Shown piece after piece: positions 42,984 through 53,298 of a stretch of 64,000 nt of DNA. A program made the translations under genes and the position numbers. The stretch is from Bacteroidales bacterium. Its GTDB lineage: Bacteria > Bacteroidota > Bacteroidia > Bacteroidales > UBA3824. The DNA lies in the NCBI GenBank assembly GCA_016286055.1, contig JAEERW010000003.1, positions 310,001-374,000 on the forward strand, read 5' to 3'. The notes beneath the pieces are model-generated. The model saw only the letters and a program-made list of their open reading frames with translations. It was not told the origin of the DNA and did no database searches. The stretch's first letter is position 1; every line of letters begins with the position of its first letter.

Positions 42984-44993
42984 TTAGAATTTTTCAAAAT
43001 CAGAATCTCTTCCGTTGTCTTTAAGGTTGATGATAGTGCCTTTGCCAAAATTAGCGTTTATGTTGGCGTGTGAGCTGGGTTGTAAGGGTGCCGGCTCAGG
43101 AACAATAGCTCTTTTGGCAACAGGTTTCGGTTTGTTAGCTATACGCTCTATACGTTGCTGAGGCTTGGAAACGTTTTCAGTTTTGAAGAAACTAATCGAT
43201 TCTTTAAGCTCGTCGCTCTTGGAAGCAAGTTGCTGACTTGTAGATGCGAGTTCTTCGGCAGAGGCTGCGTATTTTTGTGTAACATCGTTGAGCTGCTGCA
43301 CGGCACGATTGATAAGACCTATGCTTGTGCTCTGTTCTGAACTTGCTACTGAAATTTCGCGGACAAGACCAGCTGTTTTTTCCATATCGGGTATGATGTT
43401 GTTGAGCAGGCGTTCAGCGTTTTCGCTGATTGCCACACCCTCTTTCGATACTTTGTCGATTTCAGAAGCTGCCACAGCACTACGTTCGGCGAGTTTGCGC
43501 ACTTCGGCAGCTACCACAGCAAAGCCCTTGCCTTGTTCTCCTGCACGAGCCGCCTCAACTGCTGCGTTAAGAGCAAGAATATTGGTCTGGAATGCTATTT
43601 CGTCGATGATAGAAATTTTACTTGCAATATCTTTCATAGCCGCCATACTCTGCTGACTTGCTTTTCCGCCTTCGAGAATGCTTTCTAGGGCTTTTTGAGC
43701 AATGCGTTCGGTTTCGCGGGCGTTGTCGCTGTTTTGGTTGATGCCGGCACTCATTTGCTCCAACGAAGAAGAAACTTCCTCTGCTGATGAAGCTTGTGTG
43801 CTAGCGCCTTCGCTCATCATTTGTGATGCACGGGCTATTTCGGCGCTGTGGATGCTGATGGTTTCGGCGTTGTCGGTAATTTTGGAAACTATGTCGTGCA
43901 TTTGAGCTGTCATAGCGTTTACCTTGTCGGCCATCTGACCGAATTCGTCGTTTGAATCAACTTTAACTTTGTGGGTGAGGTCGCCGTCGGTAAGGAATTG
44001 AACGCCGTGGAATGTGCTTTCGGCACGGTTGCCAATTCGTTTTGAAAGCAGAATCGAAAGAACTATACACACAATAATAATTAGTATGATTGCTACAGAG
44101 AATGTGTATATCATTGCGTGAATGTTGTTGTTAACAGTGCCGAACGATTTTTTGGTGTTTTCGAGCATCATGTCGGCGAGTTTCTGTGAATCTTCAATAA
44201 CGCTATTGCCTGCTGTGTTGGCCTGAGAAACAAATTTTTGAGCTGCTTCTGCTTCGGAGTTGTATCCTGGCAAAACTTCAGAATATTTTTGCAAGCTTTG
44301 TTGACAATTGCTGATATTTCGAGCGCAACCATATTGACCAGCGAAACCCTGCATTTGCAAAAGATTTGCTTTAATGGTACTAACAGCGTCGGTTACAGCT
44401 TGTCCACCACCAAAGAAAGCTCTTAGGTTGTTGCATTGATCGAGAGTTTCTTGCACTAAAAGGATACGTTTGCCAAGGTCGGTGTTGCGCTGAGGAATGG
44501 TGTTGGCGAGAGTTTTGCGCATAGCAGTTAGTTCTTTTACAATCTCTCGTCGGTAATCATTCATTTTAAAATATACAGCATTTCGCGAGTTGCTTTTTTC
44601 CATAGATTGCTTAGCAAACGATTCGTAGTCGTTGAGACTTGCTTCAAGACGGTCAACTACCACGCGTTCGTCTTGGGAGACAATTTTCTGCAACTCTGTG
44701 ATACTCTGATGTGCAATTTCAAGATTTTCGGTGCCACCGAGTTTGATGTTTGCTTCATTGTTGAACGAAAGGAACAAGCTCTGCTGTGCGCGCATAGCCA
44801 AGAGGATATTTGTAGTAATTTCTTGGCACAGACGGTTTTGCGGAAGCATCTCTTCTGCAACGTTCTTTATGTTCGACTCAGAAGAACGCCCTCTGATATA
44901 CATCAGTGTAACTGTAATTAACAGCAATATGACAATACAGAGGAATATTGTCGCTATTTTTTTGCCTACAGATAGATTCTTTAAATTTAGCAT
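42984..44993 (-). CDS. Methyl-accepting chemotaxis protein, copy 1
   Basis: 669 residues. TM1 ([21 protein letters not shown]) and TM2 (near residue 300, [17 protein letters not shown]) enclose a helical periplasmic sensor of about 260 residues. A HAMP segment follows, then the cytoplasmic signalling coil with the conserved tip [21 protein letters not shown]. After a Pro-rich linker (about 60 residues) the protein ends DFEKF, which fits the CheR-tether pattern (aromatic-x-x-aromatic-COOH). No che genes are nearby. The paralogue at 45093-47174 lies just upstream on the same strand. Confidence 0.95.
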   Translation of the reverse strand: MLNLKNLSVGKKIATIFLCIVILLLITVTLMYIRGRSSESNIKNVAEEMLPQNRLCQEITTNILLAMRAQQSLFLSFNNEANIKLGGTENLEIAHQSITELQKIVSQDERVVVDRLEASLNDYESFAKQSMEKSNSRNAVYFKMNDYRREIVKELTAMRKTLANTIPQRNTDLGKRILLVQETLDQCNNLRAFFGGGQAVTDAVSTIKANLLQMQGFAGQYGCARNISNCQQSLQKYSEVLPGYNSEAEAAQKFVSQANTAGNSVIEDSQKLADMMLENTKKSFGTVNNNIHAMIYTFSVAIILIIIVCIVLSILLSKRIGNRAESTFHGVQFLTDGDLTHKVKVDSNDEFGQMADKVNAMTAQMHDIVSKITDNAETISIHSAEIARASQMMSEGASTQASSAEEVSSSLEQMSAGINQNSDNARETERIAQKALESILEGGKASQQSMAAMKDIASKISIIDEIAFQTNILALNAAVEAARAGEQGKGFAVVAAEVRKLAERSAVAASEIDKVSKEGVAISENAERLLNNIIPDMEKTAGLVREISVASSEQSTSIGLINRAVQQLNDVTQKYAASAEELASTSQQLASKSDELKESISFFKTENVSKPQQRIERIANKPKPVAKRAIVPEPAPLQPSSHANINANFGKGTIINLKDNGRDSDFEKF

Positions 44994-45092
44994 ATTTTAA
45001 GCGTTAAGATTTTTATTACTAAGTGAAAACTAACTTCTCAATAATATTTATGCAAAAATCTTGCAAATTGTGTACAAAAGAACAATTATTTT

Positions 45093-47174
45093 TTAAAATC
45101 TCTCATAATCTGAATCTTTTGCGTTGTCTTTGAGATTGATAAAAGTTCCTTTGTTGAGAGCAGATGACGTTGGTTGTTGTTGGTAATGCTTTTGAATTTG
45201 TTGAGCATCTAAAGAAATAGTAGGTGCTGCTGATGCAACTTTTGATGGTTGCACTTTTGGTCTGCTGGTGGTGTGCTTGTAGGTGTTGATGTTGCTTTTT
45301 GACTGTACAAGTTTTGATTTTGACGGTGTAGGAGCAACTTTCTTATTATCGTTATCGGTTTTGAAGAAACCGATAGATTGTTTAAGTTCTTCGCTCTTGG
45401 AAGCAAGTTGTTCGCTAGTAGCGGCAAGTTCCTCGGCAGATGCGGCGTATTTTTGGGTGATATTGTTGAGCTGCTGTACAGCGATGTTGATTTGGCTGAT
45501 TCCGGTAGATTGTTCGGAACTAGCAGCAGAAATTTCGCGGACGAGAGCGGCAGTTTTTTCGATGTCGGGGATGATGTTTTTGAGTAGACGTTCTGCGTTT
45601 TCGCTTATGGTTACACCTTCTTTTGAAACCTTGTCGATTTCAGAAGCGGCTTTTGCACTGCGTTCTGCCAATTTGCGCACTTCGGCGGCTACCACTGCGA
45701 ATCCTTTGCCTTGTTCACCGGCACGTGCGGCTTCAACAGCGGCGTTGAGTGCGAGAATGTTGGTTTGGAATGCAATTTCGTCGATAATGGAGATTTTGCC
45801 TGCAATGTCTTTCATGGCTTTCATACTTTGTTGGCTTGCTATGCTACTTTCGCGTATGCTTTCAAGTGCTTTTTGAGCAATACGTTCGGTTTCGCGGGCG
45901 TTGTCGCTGTTTTGTGTGATGCCGGCGCTCATCTGTTCTATTGAAGAAGAAACTTCTTCTGCCGAAGCGGCTTGTGTGCCAGCATTTTGACTTAGTTCTT
46001 GCGATGCTTGGGCTATTTCGGCACTATTGAGTGTGATAGTTTCGGCGTTGTCAGAAATCCCGCTAACAATTTCGCGGAGTTTTGCGGCCATTGCATTTAC
46101 GCTGGATGCTACTTGTCCAAATTCGTCTTTGGTGGTAACGTCAACGGTTTGTGTGAGGTCACCGTTGGTTAAGTGGTTGACACCGTCAAGGGTTTTCCGT
46201 GAACGCTGTCCAATGGTTTTTGAGAGCAACAAGCAGAAGAACAGGCAGAGGAAAATGATAGTTCCTACAGCTACACCAAAAGTGATGTACATTGCCTTGA
46301 AGTTTTCATTAACACGTCCGAAAGATTTTTTAGTTGAGTTCATTGACATGTCGCCGATTTTTTGTGCGCTTTCGGTTATGCTTTTGCCGGCTTCGATAAC
46401 CATACCGATATTGTTGCTGTATTCGCCAAGAGCAGTATAATAGTCGGGCGAACGCTGTATGTATTTTTGCATAAGTTTGATGGCGTCGTTGGCGTAGCGT
46501 TGGCATCCATAATTGCCTGAAAAACTTGCAATTTGCGCCATATTGCCCTTAACAGTGCCAATGAGTCCCGATACGAGGGCCTGATCTCCCATCTTTCCCT
46601 TGGCTTTTTCGATCATGCGGATAGTTTCGGAGATGAGAAGAATGCGTTTAGCATGTTCGGTAGATTTCTGCGGGTTAACTAATGTTATGGCTTCGCGTAT
46701 TTCTTCGAGGTCGCGGTAGAAATCTTTCTTTAGCGTTTCAAGTTCGTTGTAGATAGAATTCTTTTCAGAAAACTTTGAAATTGAGGCTGTTACCACATTC
46801 TCGTACTCTTGGAGATCATTTTTTAGCTTGTCCATGATGATACGCTCGTCGCTAGTGGCGGTTTCGTAAAGCTGGTCAATAGCTTTGTGCGCCTTGTCTA
46901 AGTGTTCTCTGCCACCGAGTCGTATGCTTGTTTCGGTATCGCTGGCGGTGAAAATTTTCTGTTGTTCTACAAGTGCCAAAAGAATGTTGGTGGTGATTTC
47001 TTGACTTAGTTTATTTTGTGGAAGCACCTCTTCGGAAACGTTATGTATGTTTTCTTCGGAAGACTGCTGACGAAAATACATCAACAAACAAGTAATAAGA
47101 AGTAATCCTATCACTATAACAAAAATTGTTGTTATTTTGCCACCTACTTTTAGGTCTCTAAATCTAAATGCCAT
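45093..47174 (-). CDS. Methyl-accepting chemotaxis protein, copy 2
   Basis: 693 residues with the same layout as copy 1: TM1 ([21 protein letters not shown]), helical periplasmic sensor, TM2 ([20 protein letters not shown]), HAMP and a signalling coil with the identical tip. The signalling regions are nearly the same, while the sensor and linker differ, as expected for duplicated receptors with different inputs. The Gln/Ser-rich linker ends in DYERF, again a CheR-tether-like pentapeptide. There are 99 bases between the two genes, so one or two transcripts are possible. Confidence 0.95.
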   Translation of the reverse strand: MAFRFRDLKVGGKITTIFVIVIGLLLITCLLMYFRQQSSEENIHNVSEEVLPQNKLSQEITTNILLALVEQQKIFTASDTETSIRLGGREHLDKAHKAIDQLYETATSDERIIMDKLKNDLQEYENVVTASISKFSEKNSIYNELETLKKDFYRDLEEIREAITLVNPQKSTEHAKRILLISETIRMIEKAKGKMGDQALVSGLIGTVKGNMAQIASFSGNYGCQRYANDAIKLMQKYIQRSPDYYTALGEYSNNIGMVIEAGKSITESAQKIGDMSMNSTKKSFGRVNENFKAMYITFGVAVGTIIFLCLFFCLLLSKTIGQRSRKTLDGVNHLTNGDLTQTVDVTTKDEFGQVASSVNAMAAKLREIVSGISDNAETITLNSAEIAQASQELSQNAGTQAASAEEVSSSIEQMSAGITQNSDNARETERIAQKALESIRESSIASQQSMKAMKDIAGKISIIDEIAFQTNILALNAAVEAARAGEQGKGFAVVAAEVRKLAERSAKAASEIDKVSKEGVTISENAERLLKNIIPDIEKTAALVREISAASSEQSTGISQINIAVQQLNNITQKYAASAEELAATSEQLASKSEELKQSIGFFKTDNDNKKVAPTPSKSKLVQSKSNINTYKHTTSRPKVQPSKVASAAPTISLDAQQIQKHYQQQPTSSALNKGTFINLKDNAKDSDYERF

Positions 47175-47272
47175 AGTTTTTAAGGTGTTAAATGGTTCTT
47201 ATACTAATTTTTTCCAAATATCGTGCAAAAAAATGAGAATGTCAACTATTTTTTGCATTATTTTTTTTAAGT

Positions 47273-48190
47273 CTAATATTTTTTTTCAAACGGGTTTCCT
47301 GAGACGCTAAAATCTGGACAGTAAAAACTGCTACTGCCTAATTCTTGAACCCATCCGTTTGTTAGTCCGAGTATTTCTGCTGTTTCGGTAACTTTTGAAT
47401 ATTCTTTTTGAGTTACGTACTTGCTGAGTTTCTCGTCGTCTTTGGCCTTATATTCGGGATAGTATTGCGACATCAAACTGATGTGCAAGTCGGGCGAAAT
47501 ATCATAGGCCACTTTTTTTAATACGTTAATTGAGTTGAAAACGTTTCCCGGAAGTACCAAATGGCGTAAGATAATACCTTTTCTGGCTGTTCCCGATTCG
47601 TCGAGCGTTAATTCTGTACCTTTTTGGCGAACCATTTCGGCAATGGCTGCAGTAGCTATCTTGGTGTAATTGGGTGCAGAAGAATACTTTACGGCAAGAT
47701 CGTCGGATGCGTATTTAAAGTCGGGAAGATAAATATCAACGTAATCTTCAAGTTCGCGTATGGTTTCAACACTGTCGTATGCGTTTGTGTTGTAGATAAT
47801 TGTAGGGTTGAAACCGCGCCGGCGTAATGTGTCGATGATACATTTCATCTGAAAAGCCTGATGACTAGGCGATACAAATCCCACAGTATCAATATTCTCG
47901 GTACAAAGTATAGATGCAATACGCGTGACGGCAGATTCTATAGTGGTGATTTCTTGTTTTTGGAAGGTTTCTTGGCTGATTTCGTAGTTTTGGCAAAAAA
48001 TGCATCGGAGATTGCACGAGGAGAAAAAGACATTGCACACTCCCCTACCCCCGCCCAAAACGGGTTCTTCGCCACGGTGAAGGCATATTTCGGCAATGTG
48101 CGGACGATGGTCTATCTTGCAGAAACCCAATGTATTAGCACGATCCACACCACATTGGCGCGGACAAATATTGCAATTGTGTATGTTCAT
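47273..48190 (-). CDS. Radical SAM protein, PflA-like (COG1313 type)
   Basis: 305 residues. Two cysteines at the N-terminus (CNICPRQCG) may bind an extra cluster; the radical SAM site is FSSCNLRCIFCQNYE (CxxxCxxC), then VGFVSPSHQAFQ and YLPDFKYAS. It belongs to the PflA-like group annotated only generally; its substrate is unknown, although some relatives activate glycyl-radical enzymes. No glycyl-radical enzyme gene is adjacent. It follows coaD by 3 bases and is presumably cotranscribed. Confidence 0.92.
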   Translation of the reverse strand: MNIHNCNICPRQCGVDRANTLGFCKIDHRPHIAEICLHRGEEPVLGGGRGVCNVFFSSCNLRCIFCQNYEISQETFQKQEITTIESAVTRIASILCTENIDTVGFVSPSHQAFQMKCIIDTLRRRGFNPTIIYNTNAYDSVETIRELEDYVDIYLPDFKYASDDLAVKYSSAPNYTKIATAAIAEMVRQKGTELTLDESGTARKGIILRHLVLPGNVFNSINVLKKVAYDISPDLHISLMSQYYPEYKAKDDEKLSKYVTQKEYSKVTETAEILGLTNGWVQELGSSSFYCPDFSVSGNPFEKKY

Positions 48191-48193
48191 TAC

Positions 48194-48685
48194 CTACTGA
48201 TTTTCTGGATTATAGCCAAAGAAATATTCAAAATCTATTCCTTCGGGAAGAAATTTTCGGGCATCACCTTTGTATTGAACAATTTCGCGGACGAGCGAAC
48301 TGCTTACACTGCTGTATTCGGGATGTGAAAGTAAGAAAACAGAATCTACTTCGGGCTTCATCAATCTATTTACCTGAGCAATGGCGCGTTCGTATTCAAA
48401 ATCGGCTGAGGTGCGCAAACCTCGTAAAATATGTGTAGCGTTGTTTTCGATACAGAAATCAACTGTAAGATTGCTGTAAGTTTTAACAATAATTCGGTCG
48501 CGACCTGCGAAAACCGACTTGATGAGTTCGAGACGTTTTTCTACGGGCAGGAATCCGCGCTTGTCGTTGTTGATACCCACGGCTACAATTATTTTGTCGA
48601 ATATTTCTAATCCCCTGAGTATTAGAGATTCGTGACCTACTGTCAGTGGGTCGAACGAGCCTGGGAACACTGCTATTTTTTCCAT
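48194..48685 (-). CDS. coaD: Phosphopantetheine adenylyltransferase
   Basis: Transfers AMP to 4'-phosphopantetheine, the penultimate step of coenzyme A synthesis. 163 residues from the ATG at 48685, which gives the family N-terminus. Motifs: IAVFPGSFDPLTVGHESLI (TxGH nucleotidyl motif), LRGLRTSADFEYE and YSSVSSSLVREI. A longer frame would add 18 unrelated residues. It precedes the radical SAM gene with a 3-base gap. Confidence 0.96.
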   Translation of the reverse strand: MEKIAVFPGSFDPLTVGHESLILRGLEIFDKIIVAVGINNDKRGFLPVEKRLELIKSVFAGRDRIIVKTYSNLTVDFCIENNATHILRGLRTSADFEYERAIAQVNRLMKPEVDSVFLLSHPEYSSVSSSLVREIVQYKGDARKFLPEGIDFEYFFGYNPENQ

Positions 48686-48765
48686 TTTTGTAAGTTTAAT
48701 TTTGTGCGAATATAAACAAAAAATCAAATATTTATGCAAATAATAAAAAAATCACGCGAATTGGT

Positions 48766-48773
48766 TATTTTTG
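48766..48773 (+). promoter_or_regulatory. -7 element of the flavodoxin-ferredoxin gene (TATTTTTG)
   Basis: TATTTTTG followed by CGCA, 23 bases before the ATG at 48797; no clear -33 partner. Confidence 0.5.
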
Positions 48774-48796
48774 CGCATAATTAAATACGTTTAAAA

Positions 48797-49567
48797 ATGA
48801 TATTCTATTTTACAGGCACAGGCAATTCGGCACATACAGCCCACCGTCTGGCAGGTTTGCTCGGCGAAAATGTTAAAAATATAGCAGATTATTACGATAC
48901 TATTTATAAAGGTGTGGATATTGAGCTCGAGGGCAACTATTTAGGATTAGTATGCCCGGTACATTCGTGGGGATTGGCTAAACCGATGGCGAGATTTTTA
49001 AAGAAAGTCCGTTTCAAAGGTTTTGATAAACAGCAAGTTTTTTGCGTGGTTACCTGTGGCGACACTTGTGGCACTGCCGACAAACAAGCAAAGGAATTAT
49101 TAAAGCGATATAATAATATCATCTGTAGTCAGGTTTTTTCGGTGCAAATGCCTAATACATATATTGTTATGAAAGGTTTTGGTACCGACGACAAAGTACT
49201 AGCCGATCAAAAATTGCAAAATGCCGAGCCTGAAATAGAGCGCATTGCCGAGGCCATAAAATCAGGAAGTGATTACCAACATTATGTCCGTGGCAAAAAG
49301 CCATTTCTCAAAGGCAGAATCCTCTACCCTCTTTTTATGGCGTTTACCATGGGCGACAAAAAATTTTATGCCGAAGATGTATGCACAAGTTGTGGACTAT
49401 GTGCAAAGAATTGTCCAGAAAAGAATATCGTTATGGAAAACAATCGCCCTAAATGGCTCGGACACTGTGTTAAATGCCTTTCGTGCATTCACAGATGTCC
49501 GGCGCGGGCTATTCAGTTTGGAAATATTACTCAAGATATGGGGCGGTATTATTACCGTCAGGCTTAA
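48797..49567 (+). CDS. EFR1-type flavodoxin-ferredoxin protein
   Basis: 256 residues. A flavodoxin-like FMN domain (MIFYFTGTGNSAHTAHRLA) is followed by a [4Fe-4S] pair: CTSCGLCAKNCPEKNIV and CVKCLSCIHRCPARAI. It therefore combines flavin and two clusters in one electron-transfer protein, as in the EFR1 family of anaerobes. The redox partner is unknown. Its last 4 bases overlap the end of the convergent lipoprotein gene. Confidence 0.93.
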   Translation: MIFYFTGTGNSAHTAHRLAGLLGENVKNIADYYDTIYKGVDIELEGNYLGLVCPVHSWGLAKPMARFLKKVRFKGFDKQQVFCVVTCGDTCGTADKQAKELLKRYNNIICSQVFSVQMPNTYIVMKGFGTDDKVLADQKLQNAEPEIERIAEAIKSGSDYQHYVRGKKPFLKGRILYPLFMAFTMGDKKFYAEDVCTSCGLCAKNCPEKNIVMENNRPKWLGHCVKCLSCIHRCPARAIQFGNITQDMGRYYYRQA

Positions 49568-50487
49568 TCTTTTTGATAATATACAGTCATTTTAACAGTT
49601 GGAAAGTCGCCATCTACGATATTGGTGATTCGTATCATAGCTTTTTTACCGTTGTATAGCTTCACCTTATAGAGTGGACGTTCAATTTCAAGGTTGCTGA
49701 GTCCATATCCTAAATCTTCGTCTTCGGCAAGGTAACGATAAAACAAATGATCATCAGTGTCGAGCATTTTAGGAGTTAGGTCTGCCCAAGTTTGATAGTC
49801 GCTTTCTTTGTAAGTGCCAGTGAGCGTTTCACGTAGGTGCAGATTTGTAGAGTCGGCGTTGTATTCAAACTGTGGTACTCGGTAAGCAAAATATTCGTAT
49901 AAATACCTCTCGGACGAAGGACTAGCGAGCCCGAGTCCAAAATTGCGCCACAAAGGACGGTCTTCTTTTACCAAAACAAGGTCGAAATTGCGGTTGCGGT
50001 ATTCGGTGTATTTAAACGCTTCTTGCTCCTCGATGTTGAGTAGGCAGTTGCCTTTGATGGGGTCGGTACTCATCTCCACTTTAAACGAGTCGATAGCTGG
50101 ATAGTTGAATTCATATTTGAGCTTACGGAACTGCTCGTTGCAAAGGCCGTTGCAATATGCTTTAAATGAGAGAATTACCGTAGAATCTTTGACCACATAT
50201 CCGCGACCAAGAGTCAAGTTTAAATCAAAATTCACATAGTGCGTGTAAGGGGGGAATGTGGTGTCTTTGTTCCAATATGCTGGTTCGCTGGTGAGAGTAA
50301 AACGCTCAATATCCTCTTCGCTTGTGATTTTTACGGTGAGGACAGCTGGGTTGCGCCAAGAGAATTTTATGCTTTGGGTATCGGTGTAGCTGATTGACAT
50401 TGACGGTGGCTCAAGCTCCCGGTCTTCAATACATCCTGCCGCCATGGCTACCAACATAACTATAAGAATTTTTAGAGTAGTTTTCAT
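49564..50487 (-). CDS. Predicted lipoprotein, function unknown
   Basis: 307 residues. Signal MKTTLKILIVMLVAMAAGC gives lipidated Cys19, followed by IEDRELE; this charged stretch could act as an export signal but is not a clean acidic run. The body is beta-rich with alternating strands (IKFSWRNPAVLTVKITS, STVILSFKAYCNG, VKMTVYYQKD). It is not clearly a DUF4249 or other known family. It is a lone gene divergent from the LuxR regulator and may be regulated by it. Confidence 0.78.
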   Translation of the reverse strand: MKTTLKILIVMLVAMAAGCIEDRELEPPSMSISYTDTQSIKFSWRNPAVLTVKITSEEDIERFTLTSEPAYWNKDTTFPPYTHYVNFDLNLTLGRGYVVKDSTVILSFKAYCNGLCNEQFRKLKYEFNYPAIDSFKVEMSTDPIKGNCLLNIEEQEAFKYTEYRNRNFDLVLVKEDRPLWRNFGLGLASPSSERYLYEYFAYRVPQFEYNADSTNLHLRETLTGTYKESDYQTWADLTPKMLDTDDHLFYRYLAEDEDLGYGLSNLEIERPLYKVKLYNGKKAMIRITNIVDGDFPTVKMTVYYQKD

Positions 50488-50682
50488 ACAAATAATAACT
50501 GTTTTAAATTATTAATATCCTTTATTGACTGCAAAAAACATACCCTTAAAGTGGCTATTACAAAGCGATTTTAAGGATTGCGTTTAATTGCAAATATAAG
50601 TTATTAACGTAATTTTTGTATGGATGTATCTATTTTTTGCAATTTTTTTTTTTACTTTGTGAAAAATAAAAAATTAAAGAAT

Positions 50683-51345
50683 ATGATAAACGTCGCCATT
50701 TACCACCAACACAAACTGATAATGCAGTGCATTGAAGCCTATCTTCTGCGTAGCAGCGAAATTAAGCCGGTGTTTTCAGCCACCGACAAGGAAACCCTGA
50801 TGCAGAAAATGTCAAATAGGATTGTCAATGTGCTGATATTATATTTCTCTGACATATCGCACAACGACGTGGATTTGATTATCTCGCTGAAAATGAAGTT
50901 TCCCAAAACTGCGATTCTCGTAATGAGCGACGCTAAAAAAGACGACATTGTGGCTAAGTCAATCAAGTCGGGCGCAAAGGGATTCCTATCTATCGACACC
51001 GATGCGGCAGACCTCTTGCAGGCTATCTACACCATTCGCGGCGGTCATGACTATTACAGCGAGTCTATCACACACATTCTGCTGAAACGCTTTATAGGCA
51101 CTGTGGGCGCCGATGCCGACGAAAACGACGAGTACAACGATGACTCACAGCACCTTAGCAGCCGCCAAATAGAGATTCTCAAGCTCTGGGGCGATGGGCA
51201 GAGCAATCAAGAGATTGCCGACCAGCTATTTATAAGCGTTCGCACTGTGGAGACCCACAAAAACCACATTATGCAGAAACTCAACCTCAAGAGCAGCGTT
51301 GACCTTATTAAATACGCTATCCGCAACAATATTATCAAGCTATAG
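50683..51345 (+). CDS. LuxR-type response regulator with degenerate receiver
   Basis: 220 residues from the ATG at 50683 (an upstream in-frame ATG at 50620 adds a Phe-rich stretch unlike the family). The C-terminal HTH is complete: LSSRQIEILKLWGDGQSNQEIADQLFISVRTVETHKNHIMQKLNL. The receiver fold is recognisable, but the usual acidic pair after strand 1 is His-Gln (IYHQHK), the phosphoacceptor position is Tyr (LILYFSD) and the lysine after strand 5 is Ile (FLSID). Control by phosphorylation is therefore unlikely. It converges with the beta-barrel cluster (6-base overlap) and diverges from a lipoprotein gene. Confidence 0.92.
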   Translation: MINVAIYHQHKLIMQCIEAYLLRSSEIKPVFSATDKETLMQKMSNRIVNVLILYFSDISHNDVDLIISLKMKFPKTAILVMSDAKKDDIVAKSIKSGAKGFLSIDTDAADLLQAIYTIRGGHDYYSESITHILLKRFIGTVGADADENDEYNDDSQHLSSRQIEILKLWGDGQSNQEIADQLFISVRTVETHKNHIMQKLNLKSSVDLIKYAIRNNIIKL

Positions 51346-51978
51346 ATAATATCCAACGTTGATCATCAGGCAGTTGGGTTTGATAACTCGTTCTTTAAAG
51401 TCTCCAATATTTAAGAACCCGAGTTCGTAGGCAACACCAACGTAAAACCTTGATATGTCTACACCTGCGCCAAAATTAACGCCGATATCAAGACGTTTGA
51501 AATATTGAACGGAACCACTTTCATTCACTCCATCGTTGTGACGTTGAAAAAATCGTTGTTTAAAACTACCGGGGCGTTGTTTTTGGTGACCGCAAAAACC
51601 GATGCCGCAATATGGTCCCGCTTGAAAATCAATGGCATAAGTGCTGTTAATCTTTATCTTATAGGCTATTAAGAGCGGGAACTCTATCTCGTTTTGATTG
51701 AGGTAGCGTTTGATCCAAGGCGAATTATTGTCGTGCTTAATTTTGTCGCGAGTGCCTTTCATGGTAAAATACAATCCGGGGCGAAAATAGAGATTGTTAA
51801 ACAGTTCAAAGTCGTAAGTAAATCCGAAGTTTACGCCGTATTTGTTTGCATTGTGCGGGTATACATCGCCACGATGTTTGGCTAAATTAAGTCCTCCGCG
51901 AGCGCATAGATCTTTGGTTTGCGAAAATGTTGATATAGAAAGTGTTACAAGTGCTATTAGTGCAATTAGTTTTTTCAT
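51340..51978 (-). CDS. Outer-membrane beta-barrel (porin-family), array member 1
   Basis: 212 residues of the PF13568-like barrel family. Signal MKKLIALIALVTLSISTFS, then DLCARGGLNLAKH with a cysteine in the first strand, FRPGLYFTMKG, FPLLIAYKIKI, IDFQAGPYCGIG, and the last strand NCLMINVGYYL with a second cysteine. Together these suggest an 8-10-stranded barrel whose first and last strands each carry a Cys. It is the last of six tandem paralogues transcribed leftward. Function unknown. Confidence 0.86.
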   Translation of the reverse strand: MKKLIALIALVTLSISTFSQTKDLCARGGLNLAKHRGDVYPHNANKYGVNFGFTYDFELFNNLYFRPGLYFTMKGTRDKIKHDNNSPWIKRYLNQNEIEFPLLIAYKIKINSTYAIDFQAGPYCGIGFCGHQKQRPGSFKQRFFQRHNDGVNESGSVQYFKRLDIGVNFGAGVDISRFYVGVAYELGFLNIGDFKERVIKPNCLMINVGYYL

Positions 51979-51999
51979 TGTGAGATAGTTTTTTTAAGA

Positions 52000-52674
52000 T
52001 TATAAAGATAAGAAATAGTAGCCTAAGTTGATCATTACACAGCCATTGTGAGGTGACCAGTGTTTTACTAACATAAAATCGGCACAATCGTGAATTGGTA
52101 TCAAACCAATATCGTAGCCCACACCGAGGTAGTATTTTTTGTAATCAACGCCAAGGGCAAAATTCCATCCAAAATCAAAACGCTTGGCCTGAGTGCCAAT
52201 CATATCTTCGCCGCATTTGCGAAACATATCGTATTCAAAGTTATGCTCTGGTGTTTTTTTGTATTCCACTTTGGTTTTGCCGTGAATGCCGAATGCTATG
52301 TACGCTCCTGTTTGAAAATCTAATTTTACGTTGTCGCTCATCTTGCGTTTGTATACCACGCAGAGAGGAAATTCGAGGTAGTTTTGATTGTAGAAAAAGT
52401 CGTGACCTTCTTTAACGCCAAACTCTGTGTAAACGTCGTTCCAATAACGTCCGCCTTTTTGAGAGTACATAACGCCGGGGCGGAAATAGAAATCTTTGTA
52501 AAAATTAAGGTCTGCAATAATGCCGACATTGAATCCAGTGCGTTGGTCAACCCATTCACTTGCATCGCCATTCCATTTGGCAATGTTTGCACCCGCCCTT
52601 ATGCCAAAATCTTGAGCCGTGGCGGTGGAAACTGCTAATGCCGCAGTAGCAATAATTAATGTTAGTTTTTTCAT
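52000..52674 (-). CDS. Outer-membrane beta-barrel (porin-family), array member 2
   Basis: 224 residues. Signal MKKLTLIIATAALAVSTATA, then DFGIRAGANIAKW (no first-strand Cys), FRPGVMYSQKG, FPLCVVYKRKM, LDFQTGAYIAFG and the final NGCVMINLGYYFL, which keeps the last-strand Cys. It is 21 bases from member 1 and is part of the same array. Compared with its neighbours it lacks the paired cysteine. Confidence 0.86.
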   Translation of the reverse strand: MKKLTLIIATAALAVSTATAQDFGIRAGANIAKWNGDASEWVDQRTGFNVGIIADLNFYKDFYFRPGVMYSQKGGRYWNDVYTEFGVKEGHDFFYNQNYLEFPLCVVYKRKMSDNVKLDFQTGAYIAFGIHGKTKVEYKKTPEHNFEYDMFRKCGEDMIGTQAKRFDFGWNFALGVDYKKYYLGVGYDIGLIPIHDCADFMLVKHWSPHNGCVMINLGYYFLSL

Positions 52675-52698
52675 TGTTTGAAATTTTAAAATGTTGAT

Positions 52699-53280
52699 TT
52701 ATAAGAAATAGTATCCGAAATTGATCATCAGACATCCATTTTTTTGAACGTCTTGACTGTAGTAATGGTCGCGGAGTTGACGGAGCCCGCAGTCGTAACT
52801 GATGCCGATAGTAAACTTATTGATATCTAAGCCAATACCAAAATTCCAACCGAAATCAAACTTACGATATTCGTTTACAAAAGAAGGCACGGCATAGTTC
52901 TCAGCCTTTTTGTTGATTTTGCCCGAAATGCCTACCGAAAGATACGGTCCTGTTTGAAAATCCACAGCCATTTTGTGCCTCACACGCTCTTTGTAAGCCA
53001 TCAGAAGGGGGAGTTCAAGATAGTTGAGATTATCGTAACGGCTGTTGTCGTAATGTGCGCCTTTCATCGTAAACATCACACCGGGACGAAAAAAGAAATC
53101 TTTGCCGAGAGATAAATCTACTGTTACACCTGCATTTGCACCCGGTTTTACGGTGGTGAAAATGTTGGCGTCGCTAATAAACTTAGTGATGTTTAATCCA
53201 GCCCGTGCGCAGATATGCTGCGAAAAAGCCGCCGAAACTGAGGAAACAATCAGGGCGATAATTAATATTAGTCTTTTCAT
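52699..53280 (-). CDS. Outer-membrane beta-barrel (porin-family), array member 3
   Basis: 193 residues. Signal MKRLILIIALIVSSVSAAFS, then HICARAGLNITKF with the first-strand Cys, FRPGVMFTMKG, LPLLMAYKERV, VDFQTGPYLSVG and the last strand NGCLMINFGYYFL with the second Cys. It is 24 bases from member 2. Both ends carry the paired cysteines. Confidence 0.86.
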   Translation of the reverse strand: MKRLILIIALIVSSVSAAFSQHICARAGLNITKFISDANIFTTVKPGANAGVTVDLSLGKDFFFRPGVMFTMKGAHYDNSRYDNLNYLELPLLMAYKERVRHKMAVDFQTGPYLSVGISGKINKKAENYAVPSFVNEYRKFDFGWNFGIGLDINKFTIGISYDCGLRQLRDHYYSQDVQKNGCLMINFGYYFL

Positions 53281-53298
53281 TGTTAGAGTATTAGAGGT

